Assembly: GCA_964451605.1 (NCBI GenBank)
Contig: CAYVJA010000023.1
Coordinates: 1-36,932, forward strand
Direction of reading: 5' to 3'
DNA: 36,932 nt
Origin: JAQVSH01 sp964451605
Lineage (GTDB): Bacteria; Bacteroidota; Bacteroidia; Bacteroidales; UBA4181
The translations under genes were made by a program, and so were the position numbers. Every line of letters begins with the position of its first letter. Position 1 is the stretch's first letter. Below, in pieces: positions 8,190 through 15,456 of this stretch. Under the pieces are notes generated by a model. It was not told the origin of the DNA. It ran no database searches and was given only the letters and a program-made list of their open reading frames with translations.

Positions 8190-9416
8190 CTATTCGAGGC
8201 TCTGATATACGGTGTTCAGAAACTTCTCCCAGATTTTGGTGTCGGGAATCCGATTGGTGTACAACAGCACAATGAGCTCCTCTTTGGGATCTATCAGATA
8301 GTCGGTGTTGGCCATTCCACCCCAGGTGAGGGAGTTGGGGCTCACCATGGGGGTAAAATTAGAGATGTCGCCTTGTTCGGGGGTTTCGGGATAGATCTGA
8401 AAGCCCAGGCCAAACTGGAATCCGCGGCCTCCGCTGTTGGGAAAGGCCAGCTGGTTTTGCGACATCATCTCGATGGTGCGCCGTCCCAATATCCGGTGCC
8501 CGTTAAAGGTGCCCCCATTCAGAATCATCTGGCAAAAACGGGCATACCCCTCAATGGTTCCGTTTAAACCGGTTCCCCCCTGCGCATATTCCCTTTCATT
8601 TCCAAACGGATTGCGGCCGCTCCACATTTCAACCGGTTGCAGGCCGGACTGACCACCGCGGTACATGGTAACAAAGCGGCTCCTGAAAGATTCGTCGTAA
8701 TAGTAGGCCATATCCTCTATCCCAAGGGGTGTAAAGATTTTTTCCTGCAGGTACTGTTGAAGAGGTTTGCCCGAGAAGTATTCTACCAGCCAGGCCACTA
8801 CATCGAGCGCAGGATGGTAGTTCCAGTCGGTACCGGGATCGTAAAGCAGCGGGTTCTGCACCAGTTGTTTTACATATTCGGCATTGGTCGAAACAGCCGA
8901 TTGCTGCCCGGAGGGATTGATCCCTGATGAGTGGCTGAGAAGGTGACGGATGGTCACCGGCGATGCAGCTTTTCGGGTTGAGTCGACTATTCCGGGGCCC
9001 CGCACCACTACCCTGTCGGTCATTTCCGGAATATAACGCACTACCGGATCGTCGAGCTGAAATTTTCCCTCCTCAAAGAGGGTCATCAGAGCAGTGGTTA
9101 CAATGGCCTTGGTCTGGGAATACATCCGGAAGATGTCGGTTGTCTCCAGTGGAATCTGTTTTTCCACATCTTTCCATCCGAAGGCTTTGTGATGGATAAC
9201 CTCTCCCTTTCGTGCCACGAAGGTAAGCGCATGCGGCAGAGTCCCTTTATCGATTTCGGCCTGTAATAACGAGTCGATCCGGGCCAGTCGGGAGTCATCA
9301 ACGCCAATGGCACTAAACCGGGGGTTGAAAGAAAATTGATCGGGGGTTTCTGAAGTGCGGCAGCAGGCAAACAGAAACGAGAGCGAAAGCAGCAGAAAGA
9401 GAGTTCTCATATGCAT
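8190..9416 (-). CDS. Serine beta-lactamase-like hydrolase, lipoprotein
   Basis: A 408-residue member of the beta-lactamase/DD-peptidase-like serine hydrolase family (esterase EstB or class C-like fold). The lipobox L-F-A-C gives a lipidated C18, so it should be anchored in the envelope facing the periplasm or surface. The nucleophile motif S-Q-T-K is at 100-103. The tyrosine motif region reads W-N-Y-H-P (Y200), without the usual Asn two residues on. The third motif is replaced by the W-G-G-M-A-N-T segment at 365-371. Such proteins include esterases, peptidases and peptidoglycan enzymes, so substrate is open and antibiotic resistance should not be assumed. It is the first gene of a two-gene unit with the downstream kinase. 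Confidence 0.88.
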   Translation of the reverse strand: MHMRTLFLLLSLSFLFACCRTSETPDQFSFNPRFSAIGVDDSRLARIDSLLQAEIDKGTLPHALTFVARKGEVIHHKAFGWKDVEKQIPLETTDIFRMYSQTKAIVTTALMTLFEEGKFQLDDPVVRYIPEMTDRVVVRGPGIVDSTRKAASPVTIRHLLSHSSGINPSGQQSAVSTNAEYVKQLVQNPLLYDPGTDWNYHPALDVVAWLVEYFSGKPLQQYLQEKIFTPLGIEDMAYYYDESFRSRFVTMYRGGQSGLQPVEMWSGRNPFGNEREYAQGGTGLNGTIEGYARFCQMILNGGTFNGHRILGRRTIEMMSQNQLAFPNSGGRGFQFGLGFQIYPETPEQGDISNFTPMVSPNSLTWGGMANTDYLIDPKEELIVLLYTNRIPDTKIWEKFLNTVYQSLE

Positions 9417-9583
9417 TGATTATAACGCGTTTAGAGTCGTTGAAGAGAAATCGTACAAAATTGGAGAGGAAATCGTATCTTAAAGGTAAATTTTTTTTGG
9501 GGAATTCGTATGTTTTTTCTCAATTCCTGCAACGAAAATCACTACAAATACATCTGACGAATACACCTATAACTACCCATTCA

Positions 9584-10381
9584 ATGAACACAAAAACGCT
9601 TCTGCGGGTACTGTTTTTTTCGGTTATCTTCCTCTCCTGCAACAAGGAGAATATGCATAAAGAGACACTTATTACCCAATCGACGGTTGAAGTGACTAAC
9701 AGTCTGGATGCATACAGTGATGCGGTGCAGAATCGTTCTGCCGGGATAAGCGATCCTTTTGCGCTCGATACCCTCTATATTGACAAGGATTCACTGAAAA
9801 TTACCGTTTCGTATCCGGGGGGATGCGCCCGTCACTCTTTCGAGGTGATTTGGGACGAACTCATTTCCAGCACTAATCCTCCAGTTCTGAATTTGCTGAT
9901 TCTGCACGATGCACAGAACGATGCCTGCGAGGCGATGATTACCCATACCCTTTCGGTGGCACTTTCCGAATTGAACGACATCACCCTTCCCGAGGGCGTT
10001 TCCATTCATTTAGCGAACGGCTTTACACCGCTCGACTCGTTGGTTTGGGTCAGCGAGCCAAATGCAGTGGATTTTTCCGAAAGCAACCTTTGTAACACCT
10101 TGGTCACGGCCGAAAATGTCTTGTGTGGCACCGGATTATACGCCAATCTCTGGTTTGCCCTCGACAGCTCATCAGACGATGCCTTATCGGGTGGTTTCCA
10201 CACCTATCTCCGACCGGTAGCTATCGTTGAATCGCTCGCTTCATTTCGTCCGGTGGCCGGAAAAAAGTACCGCATCGGAGCCCAAAAAACCCCGGATCCC
10301 GGTTTCGATGGAGTGATTTGCATGGCATGGCCCGGACCCTCCGAAACAGTGAGGATAACTTGTATTGAGGAAGTGGAATAG
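9584..10381 (+). CDS. Uncharacterised Bacteroidota lipoprotein with GGC..H motif
   Basis: A 265-residue lipoprotein. The start at 9584 is chosen over the in-frame ATG at 9416 because it places a clean signal peptide (residues 1-18, lipobox F-L-S-C) at the N-terminus. The residues after the Cys, N-K-E-N, resemble the Bacteroidota lipoprotein export signal, which suggests surface exposure. The core Y-P-G-G-C-A-R-H-S-F and H-D-A-Q-N-D-A-C (about 98-150) form a Gly-Gly-Cys / His / Cys pattern that I associate with small lipoproteins of this phylum; the Cys may pair in a disulfide. The stop TAG is the first three bases of a TAGTGCTCTAA-type repeat. Function unknown. Confidence 0.7.
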   Translation: MNTKTLLRVLFFSVIFLSCNKENMHKETLITQSTVEVTNSLDAYSDAVQNRSAGISDPFALDTLYIDKDSLKITVSYPGGCARHSFEVIWDELISSTNPPVLNLLILHDAQNDACEAMITHTLSVALSELNDITLPEGVSIHLANGFTPLDSLVWVSEPNAVDFSESNLCNTLVTAENVLCGTGLYANLWFALDSSSDDALSGGFHTYLRPVAIVESLASFRPVAGKKYRIGAQKTPDPGFDGVICMAWPGPSETVRITCIEEVE

Positions 10382-10421
10382 TGCTCTAATGCTCTAATGC
10401 TCTAATGCTCTAATGCTCTAA
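10382..10421 (+). repeat. Tandem array of five TGCTCTAA octamers
   Basis: Five perfect head-to-tail copies begin immediately after the TAG stop of the upstream lipoprotein gene. Because 8 is not a multiple of 3 and the unit contains TAA (and TAG on the other strand), the array places stop codons in all frames of both strands. Confidence 0.95.
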
Positions 10422-10451
10422 TGCTGCGCTTCGCGCAAGTGCTCAATAATT

Positions 10452-10479
10452 AATGGTTAATGGTGAATGGTTAATGGTG
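10452..10479 (+). repeat. Tandem array of four AATGGTT/AATGGTG heptamers
   Basis: The heptamers alternate T and G at the last position (AATGGTT, AATGGTG, twice). The unit junctions create TAA and TGA in shifting frames. Two inverse copies lie at 10711-10724. Confidence 0.9.
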
Positions 10480-10502
10480 AATGAAAGGATACGCGCCAGC
10501 GC

Positions 10503-10553
10503 AGCACTAGAGCACTTGAAGCGCCATAGCGCTTCGATATATTAGAGCACTTA
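10503..10553. repeat. Internal inverted octamer pieces around a GAAGCGC-CATA-GCGCTTC hairpin
   Basis: GAAGCGC (10518-10524) and GCGCTTC (10529-10535) form a perfect 7-bp stem with a CATA loop. It is flanked by AGCACTAGAGCACT on the left and TTAGAGCACT on the right, both reverse complements of the TGCTCTAR unit. Confidence 0.75.
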
Positions 10554-10619
10554 GTAAAATCCTACCTTTATCCTCCTTTTCTCCTACTCTTTCAGTACCT
10601 CTTTTTGGCTTTGGATCCT

Positions 10620-10627
10620 TACTTTTG
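10620..10627 (+). promoter_or_regulatory. candidate -7 promoter element of the secreted-protein gene at 10730
   Basis: TACTTTTG matches TAnnTTTG. Transcription from here would put the right-hand repeat block (10656-10728) into an untranslated leader of about 95 nt. No proper -33 TTTG was seen. Confidence 0.33.
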
Positions 10628-10669
10628 TTGCACTAGTTCTGCAATGATTCCCTATTCGCGCGAAGCGCA

Positions 10670-10724
10670 GCACTAGAGCGCTAGAGCACTAGAGCACTAA
10701 TCTTTTAATTCACCATTCACCATT
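10670..10724 (-). repeat. Inverse octamers and heptamers directly upstream of the 10730 start
   Basis: Read on the minus strand this contains TGCTCTAG, TGCTCTAG, CGCTCTAG and a TGCTGCGC end. On the outer side (10711-10724) are two CACCATT units, the complement of AATGGTG. The array stops about 5 bp before the ATG of the next gene, where a ribosome-binding site would be expected. Confidence 0.85.
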
Positions 10725-10729
10725 TTTTT

Positions 10730-11755
10730 ATGAAGTACCTTCCCATTCTCCTCGCTTTGTTTTTTTCTTCTTGTTTGTCAGCTCAGAGCGGAGCCGTTAG
10801 TTTCGAAAAAGATTGGGTTAGAGGCGAAGAGCGTCGTTTTCTGCTCTCTCTTCATGCAGTGGTAACCGGAAAGAATGGGGTCGAGATAGACTCCACGCTC
10901 AGGGAGTCGTTAGCTCTCAAGGTGGTTGATGCAACTGGCGACTCGTTGACTGTGCAAATTTTGCGTGATAATCAGGTGGCAACCGGGGTGGCTGTCTTGC
11001 AGGGAGATTTGTCGTCCGATTGGGACGGGCTTCGGAAGATTGCTTTCGATGTTTGCCTTTGTAAGAGATCGGGTGAGGTAAAACTTTTGCATCCGGAACG
11101 GGCCGATTCTTTGATAGAGCGCTCTATTACTTTGGCCAGAGAGTTGTTGGCCGATGATCATCGGGCGGAGGCTTTGGCCTTTTTACAGGAGCTCTCTAAG
11201 CAAAAGAGCGGTTCCGAAAGTCTGACTAAGGAGGCCGACGAGATTTTAGGTACGCTTCGGTTGGTATTGTACCAATCGTTTACTGCGGGCGATACGGTTA
11301 CTGTAAGTAATGTGCAGTCGAATCCCCTCAATCTTCCCGGGTTTCCCGAGTTGAATCGCAAAATGTTTTTGACCCGGCTGGGTAATAGGAACCAACCTTC
11401 GGAGGTGATGGCTACCGTGCAGTTCGACAAGGCTCTTTTTGCTAAGATGCTTGCGGGGTTAGGACAACAGACTTCCAGCCTTATGGCGGGGCTTTCCGGA
11501 GTGGCAGAAGGAGCTGCTGCGTCGGGAGCGGGCGTTGCTGAACAGGGGGGTGTAAATGCAAAATCTATGGCCGGGGAGCTCAATACGATGCTTCTCTCTA
11601 TGTTGGAGTCGTCGGGGCTCTCCTTTTCCGAAACCATTCGGATTCGACAGTCGCAGGATGATGCCTGGCCTGCAGAGGTCGATAAATCGACAGTCATCGA
11701 CCTCCCGGGGATGTCGCAATCGATCTCTATGCAGATACAGATTCGACCCGAGTAA
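10730..11755 (+). CDS. Uncharacterised secreted protein
   Basis: A 341-residue protein not assigned to a known family. Residues 1-18 form a signal peptide. It ends either in a weak lipobox (F-S-S-C at 12-15) or in a signal peptidase I site after L-S-A. The mature part begins with predicted beta strands. A helical Leu/Glu/Lys-rich segment (about 125-180) and an Ala/Gly-rich low-complexity stretch (about 245-285, with many small residues) follow. The last part again looks beta-rich and ends in M-Q-I-Q-I-R-P-E. No catalytic motif is seen. The start follows an A/T-rich leader derived from the inverted repeat. The gene lies ahead of GH105 and GH2, but the latter has its own promoter region. Confidence 0.65.
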   Translation: MKYLPILLALFFSSCLSAQSGAVSFEKDWVRGEERRFLLSLHAVVTGKNGVEIDSTLRESLALKVVDATGDSLTVQILRDNQVATGVAVLQGDLSSDWDGLRKIAFDVCLCKRSGEVKLLHPERADSLIERSITLARELLADDHRAEALAFLQELSKQKSGSESLTKEADEILGTLRLVLYQSFTAGDTVTVSNVQSNPLNLPGFPELNRKMFLTRLGNRNQPSEVMATVQFDKALFAKMLAGLGQQTSSLMAGLSGVAEGAAASGAGVAEQGGVNAKSMAGELNTMLLSMLESSGLSFSETIRIRQSQDDAWPAEVDKSTVIDLPGMSQSISMQIQIRPE

Positions 11756-11813
11756 AATTGGCATAAGAAAGTTTGTTTTTTGGTCAGAATTTCTCCGCTT
11801 TTTTGCCTGAGCG

Positions 11814-11845
11814 TTGGGGAATCAATCTTGCTTTTTATAAATTTG
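11814..11845 (+). promoter_or_regulatory. candidate promoter of the GH105 gene
   Basis: TTG at 11814-11816 and a perfect TAAATTTG (TAnnTTTG) at 11838-11845 are separated by 21 bp. The leader to the ATG at 11876 would be about 25 nt. This is the best promoter match in the window and also supports the downstream start codon. Confidence 0.55.
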
Positions 11846-11875
11846 TGCAATCGATTGCCAAAAACCTGTACCAAT

Positions 11876-13033
11876 ATGACCCAAAAACTCTCTCTGTTCT
11901 GTGCGCTTTTGCTTCTCCTTCTTTTTTCGAGCCGCGATATCTCTGCTGCAGGACGAATCACCAGGAACGATCTGCCTTCGAAGGAGGCGATAGTGGCCAG
12001 GATGACGGTTGCCAATACCTACTTTATGCTGAAGTGGCCCGACACCGGGAAGAGCATTATTACCAACCGCGAGCGTCCCAGCAATATCTGGACCCGCGGT
12101 GTCTACTACGAAGGATTGATGGCTTTGTATGGAATCCGGCCGGAGCCAAAGTTGCTCAATTACGCCATTGCCTGGGGAGAGGCGCATAAGTGGGGGCTTC
12201 GGGATGGCGTCAGGACCCGGAATGCCGATAATCAATGTTGCGGACAAACCTATCTGGCGCTCTATCAGATGGATCCCAAACCGGAACGGTTGCGTGATAT
12301 TAAGGCTTCGGTCGATCTGATGCTTGCATCCGAAAAGATGGACGACTGGAACTGGATTGATGCCTTGCAGATGGCAATGCCGGTTTTTGCCCAATTGGCG
12401 GTTATTACCGGCGATAATCGTTACTACGAACGCATGTACAGCATGTATAACCATACAAAAACGGCCCAGGGGGGCACCGGGTTGTTCAATCCCAAGGACA
12501 ATCTGTGGTGGAGGGATAAAGATTTTTTGCCTCCTTATGCCGAACCGAACGGGGAAGATTGCTACTGGTCGCGTGGAAACGGTTGGGTTGTGGCTGCCTT
12601 GGTGAGGGTGTTGGATATTATGCCTTCAGATGCCCCCTACCGTAAGGAGTATCTCAGTATGTTTAAGAAGATGGTGAAGGCCCTTCTGCCTCTTCAGCGA
12701 GAGGATGGGTTCTGGAATGTGAGCCTGCATGACCCCGGCAACTTTGGCGGAAAGGAGGCAACAGGCACTGCCCTGTTTGTCTATGGTATGGCATGGGGCA
12801 TAAATCAGGGAATTTTGCCTGCCCGAACCTACCTTCCCGCTGTTGTTAAAGGCTGGAATGCATTGGCCGGCGAGTCGGTAACCGACAGTGGTTTTCTTGG
12901 TTATGTGCAGGGTACCGGCAAGCAGCCGAAAGATAGTCAACCAGTAACCGCTACCTCCATGCCCGATTTTGAAGATTATGGACTGGGCTGTTTGCTATTG
13001 GCCGGAACGGAGGTGTGGAAAATGGCGAAATAG
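11876..13033 (+). CDS. GH105 unsaturated rhamnogalacturonyl/glucuronyl hydrolase
   Basis: A 385-residue secreted enzyme of glycoside hydrolase family 105 (YteR/YesR-like, related to GH88). It hydrates and releases the 4,5-unsaturated uronic acid left at oligosaccharide ends by polysaccharide lyases. The start at 11876 follows a good promoter and gives a signal peptide (residues 1 to about 24). An upstream in-frame ATG at 11780 would precede the promoter. The alpha6/alpha6-barrel motifs include R-G-V-Y-Y-E-G (74-80), N-A-D-N-Q (116-120, D118 as likely catalytic Asp), W-I-D-A-L-Q-M and W-S-R-G-N-G-W. Length matches the family. It is followed by a GH2 enzyme, so a pectin or rhamnogalacturonan side-chain route is plausible, but no lyase or SusC/D pair is in the window. 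The stop TAG is the start of an octamer repeat. Confidence 0.9.
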   Translation: MTQKLSLFCALLLLLLFSSRDISAAGRITRNDLPSKEAIVARMTVANTYFMLKWPDTGKSIITNRERPSNIWTRGVYYEGLMALYGIRPEPKLLNYAIAWGEAHKWGLRDGVRTRNADNQCCGQTYLALYQMDPKPERLRDIKASVDLMLASEKMDDWNWIDALQMAMPVFAQLAVITGDNRYYERMYSMYNHTKTAQGGTGLFNPKDNLWWRDKDFLPPYAEPNGEDCYWSRGNGWVVAALVRVLDIMPSDAPYRKEYLSMFKKMVKALLPLQREDGFWNVSLHDPGNFGGKEATGTALFVYGMAWGINQGILPARTYLPAVVKGWNALAGESVTDSGFLGYVQGTGKQPKDSQPVTATSMPDFEDYGLGCLLLAGTEVWKMAK

Positions 13034-13065
13034 TGCTCTAGTGCTCTAGTGCTCTAATGCTCTAA
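13034..13065 (+). repeat. Second TGCTCTAG/TGCTCTAA octamer array (four copies)
   Basis: Two TGCTCTAG and two TGCTCTAA units follow directly after the TAG stop of the GH105 gene, then decay into TGATATAA. Position relative to the stop codon and unit sequence are the same as at 10382-10421, 2.6 kb upstream. Confidence 0.92.
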
Positions 13066-13107
13066 TGATATAATTATCGAATTATCACATCCTATAATCC
13101 CTACATT

Positions 13108-15456
13108 ATGTATAGCTTGACGAAAAATTTTCGGGTTTTTGCGTGGCTGCTTTTTGCTTCGCTTCTTTTTTCACCGCTTGGGGGCCTGGCTCAGCAGGGA
13201 AAGGCCGATGGACGGGTTACGATTCCGTTCGATAAAGCGTGGCGCTTTTTGCAGGCCGATACCGCCGGGGCGGAGAATCTGCAGTTCGATGATAAGGGTT
13301 GGAGGCTCCTTGATGTACCCCACGATTGGAGTATTGAGGGTGAATTCAGCCGTAATAATCCTACCGGGTCGGGCGGGGGCTATTTGCCTGCCGGTACGGG
13401 TTGGTATCGTAAGGCCTTCTCGCTTCCCCAAAGCCAGGCCGGAAGGCGTGTTTTTGTAGAGTTCGACGGGGTAATGGCCAACAGTACGGTCTATGTAAAC
13501 GGCCAGAAGGTGGGATCCCGTCCATTCGGATCTATCAGCTTTCGCTACGATATCACAGACCTGATTAAGTGGGGCGACAAGGAGCGGAATCTGATTGCTG
13601 TTAAGGTAGATAATTCGCAGCAGCCTGCCTCTCGCTGGTATGCAGGCGCCGGTATTTTCCGGCATGTCCGGATGGTGGTAGCTCAACCGGTCTATATCGA
13701 CCAGTGGGGCGTATTTGTCACTACGCCTCAAGTTTCTGCTGCCAAGGCCACCGTTAAGGTAGAGACAGCGGTGGTGAATCGCGAAGCTGTGAATCGGGAG
13801 ATCACAGTGGAGACCCGTCTTATGGGCCCCGATGGAAAGCAGGCGGGAGTTGCTTCCGCTAAACAGATGGTAGAAGCCGGGAAATCGGCGACCCTGAGTC
13901 AGGAGATTGTCGTGCAGAATCCGGCGCTCTGGAGCCTGGAGAAAACCCATATGTACAGTGCCGAGAGCCGGATTCTCGACAAGGGAAAGTTGATAGATCA
14001 TACCACTACCCCATTTGGAATTCGCAGTTTTCGGTTCGATGCGGCTACCGGATTTCATTTGAACGATGTGAATATGAAACTTCTGGGTGTTTGTCTTCAT
14101 GAGGATGGTGGTGCTTTGGGTACGGCTATTCCGCTGAGTGCCTGGGAGCGACGTTTTGCTCTCCTTAAGGATATGGGTGTCAATGCTATCAGAACGGCGC
14201 ATAACCCTTTTGCACCCGGATTTTATGATTTGGCCGACCGCATGGGATTGCTCATAATGGACGAAACCTTCGATTGTTGGACACGGGGGAAGAACAAGGC
14301 CGACTATCACCTCTTTTTTAACGACTGGTGGAAAGAGGATACCCGTTCGATGGTGATGCGTGATCGTAACCATCCCTCGGTGGTAATCTATAGCGTAGGT
14401 AATGAGATTGCCGACATGAACACAGAGGAGGGGCGTGCGCTCTACCTGGAACAGCAAGATTGGGTACATCAGTTCGATCGCACCCGGCCGGTAACGCAAG
14501 GTCTTTTTCGTCCTGCCGTTTCGAAGGTTTATGTAGACGGATGGGCCGCAAAGATGGATGTGGTAGGGCAAAATTATCGTGAGAATGAGTTGGTGGCAGC
14601 GCATGAGCAAAATCCCACCTGGAAAGTGATTGGCACCGAAAATGGGCATACTCGTCAGGGGTGGCTCTTTCTGCGCGATACCCCGTTTTATGCAGGTCAG
14701 TTCCTGTGGACAGGCATTGACTATCTGGGAGAGGCCTTCTGGCCCATGATTTCGGCCGATTTCGGGTTACTCGACCGGATTCTGAACAAAAAACTTCAGG
14801 GGTACGAGCGCGAGAGTTGGTGGTCGAAGAAACCGGTAGTTAGTGTGATGCGCGCTGAGTTTAATGCAGGCGACGGAGCCATGGTTGCCGACTGGACTCC
14901 TGTTGATATGGGTACCTACGATGTGGCACACCTCAGAGTATTTAGCAATTGCGAAGAGGTAGAGCTCTTCCTGAACGACAAATCATTGGGATCTAAACCG
15001 ATTAATGCCGATGCTTCATCGCGCGACTGGGTGGTCACCTTCGAAAAAGGGAGCCTCAAAGCAGTTGGGAAGAATGGGGGAGCGGTAGTAGCTGTTTCGG
15101 AGATGAAGACGGCCGGAACCCCTTCGCAGGTAGTTCTTAAGGCCGACCGCGATACGCTGTCGAACAGCTGGGACGATGTGGTCTATGTGCGTGCCTTTAT
15201 TGCCGATGCAAATGGAGTAGTCTGTCCCAATGCCGATTCGCTGGTACACTTTTCGGTTGAGGGTTCGGCCAGACTTGTGGCGGTTGATAACGGAAACCGG
15301 GTAAGTCACGAGTCGTTCCAAAAACCTTCGCGCCTGGCCTATAAAGGAACCTGTCTGGCTATTTTGCGGGCCGCCGACTCTAAAGGGAAGGCTACCGTTT
15401 CGGCATCGGTCGAAGGGTTGAAGGGAGCTTCGGTTACCTTCAGTTTGTCGGAGTAG
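13108..15456 (+). CDS. GH2 beta-glycosidase (beta-galactosidase-like), secreted
   Basis: A 782-residue glycoside hydrolase family 2 enzyme, likely a beta-galactosidase acting on plant or host glycan side chains. It has a signal peptide (1 to about 29), then the jelly-roll sugar-binding domain (about 35-200, with P-H-D-W and G-T-G-W-Y-R-K), the Ig-like domain (about 200-310), the TIM barrel (about 315-570), a DUF4982-type domain (about 575-670), and a C-terminal Ig-like domain (about 675-782) of the kind that ends many Bacteroidota GH2 proteins. Acid/base Glu is E433 in S-V-G-N-E-I; nucleophile is E511 in I-G-T-E-N-G-H. F-L-W-T-G-I-D-Y-L-G-E at 532-542 is typical of this subgroup. Its 3' end overlaps the convergent MFS gene by 17 bp. 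Confidence 0.93.
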   Translation: MYSLTKNFRVFAWLLFASLLFSPLGGLAQQGKADGRVTIPFDKAWRFLQADTAGAENLQFDDKGWRLLDVPHDWSIEGEFSRNNPTGSGGGYLPAGTGWYRKAFSLPQSQAGRRVFVEFDGVMANSTVYVNGQKVGSRPFGSISFRYDITDLIKWGDKERNLIAVKVDNSQQPASRWYAGAGIFRHVRMVVAQPVYIDQWGVFVTTPQVSAAKATVKVETAVVNREAVNREITVETRLMGPDGKQAGVASAKQMVEAGKSATLSQEIVVQNPALWSLEKTHMYSAESRILDKGKLIDHTTTPFGIRSFRFDAATGFHLNDVNMKLLGVCLHEDGGALGTAIPLSAWERRFALLKDMGVNAIRTAHNPFAPGFYDLADRMGLLIMDETFDCWTRGKNKADYHLFFNDWWKEDTRSMVMRDRNHPSVVIYSVGNEIADMNTEEGRALYLEQQDWVHQFDRTRPVTQGLFRPAVSKVYVDGWAAKMDVVGQNYRENELVAAHEQNPTWKVIGTENGHTRQGWLFLRDTPFYAGQFLWTGIDYLGEAFWPMISADFGLLDRILNKKLQGYERESWWSKKPVVSVMRAEFNAGDGAMVADWTPVDMGTYDVAHLRVFSNCEEVELFLNDKSLGSKPINADASSRDWVVTFEKGSLKAVGKNGGAVVAVSEMKTAGTPSQVVLKADRDTLSNSWDDVVYVRAFIADANGVVCPNADSLVHFSVEGSARLVAVDNGNRVSHESFQKPSRLAYKGTCLAILRAADSKGKATVSASVEGLKGASVTFSLSE

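Larger units (their letters stand above)
10415..10679. repeat. 22-bp inverted repeat (arms 10415-10436 and 10658-10679)
   Basis: The left arm runs from the last octamer (GCTCTAATGCTG..) through GCGCTTCGCGC. The right arm is its reverse complement with one difference in 22 positions (A/G inside the octamer). The arms are 221 bp apart. This is the strongest sign that the region is one symmetrical element rather than scattered low-complexity DNA. Confidence 0.85.
10382..10729. repeat. Repeat-rich intergenic region (octamer and heptamer arrays with inverted arms)
   Basis: This 348-bp stretch has no gene. In order it holds: five TGCTCTAA octamers; a GC-rich GCGCTTCGCGC hairpin; four AATGGTT/G heptamers; inverted octamer pieces around a 7-bp-stem hairpin; a pyrimidine-rich unique part (about 10554-10650); then the inverse copies of the GC-rich block, octamers and heptamers ending directly at the next ATG. 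The outer parts mirror each other, as in a short palindromic element or a non-autonomous mobile sequence. No transposase and no obvious target duplication was seen. Confidence 0.85.

Noticed and set aside
8190..9416. Antibiotic-resistance beta-lactamase
   Set aside because: The fold family is broad, the tyrosine motif is altered, and the lipid anchor and neighbourhood give no resistance context.
9416..9583. 56-residue N-terminal extension of the lipoprotein at 9584
   Set aside because: It would bury the clean signal peptide and lipobox inside the protein and overlaps the start of the divergent serine-hydrolase gene.
10382..10729. CRISPR array
   Set aside because: The units are 7-8 bp, head-to-tail without spacers, and there are no cas genes.
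11158..12015. 285-codon minus-strand frame across the secreted-protein/GH105 junction
   Set aside because: It spans two plus-strand genes and the GH105 promoter, is Ser/Arg-rich and has no signal or domain. It is treated as chance.
13171..14649. 492-codon open frame on the minus strand opposite the GH2 gene
   Set aside because: The plus strand carries complete GH2 catalytic motifs and domains through the whole interval. The antisense translation has no recognisable domain and is rich in Arg, His and Ile, typical of a shadow frame.
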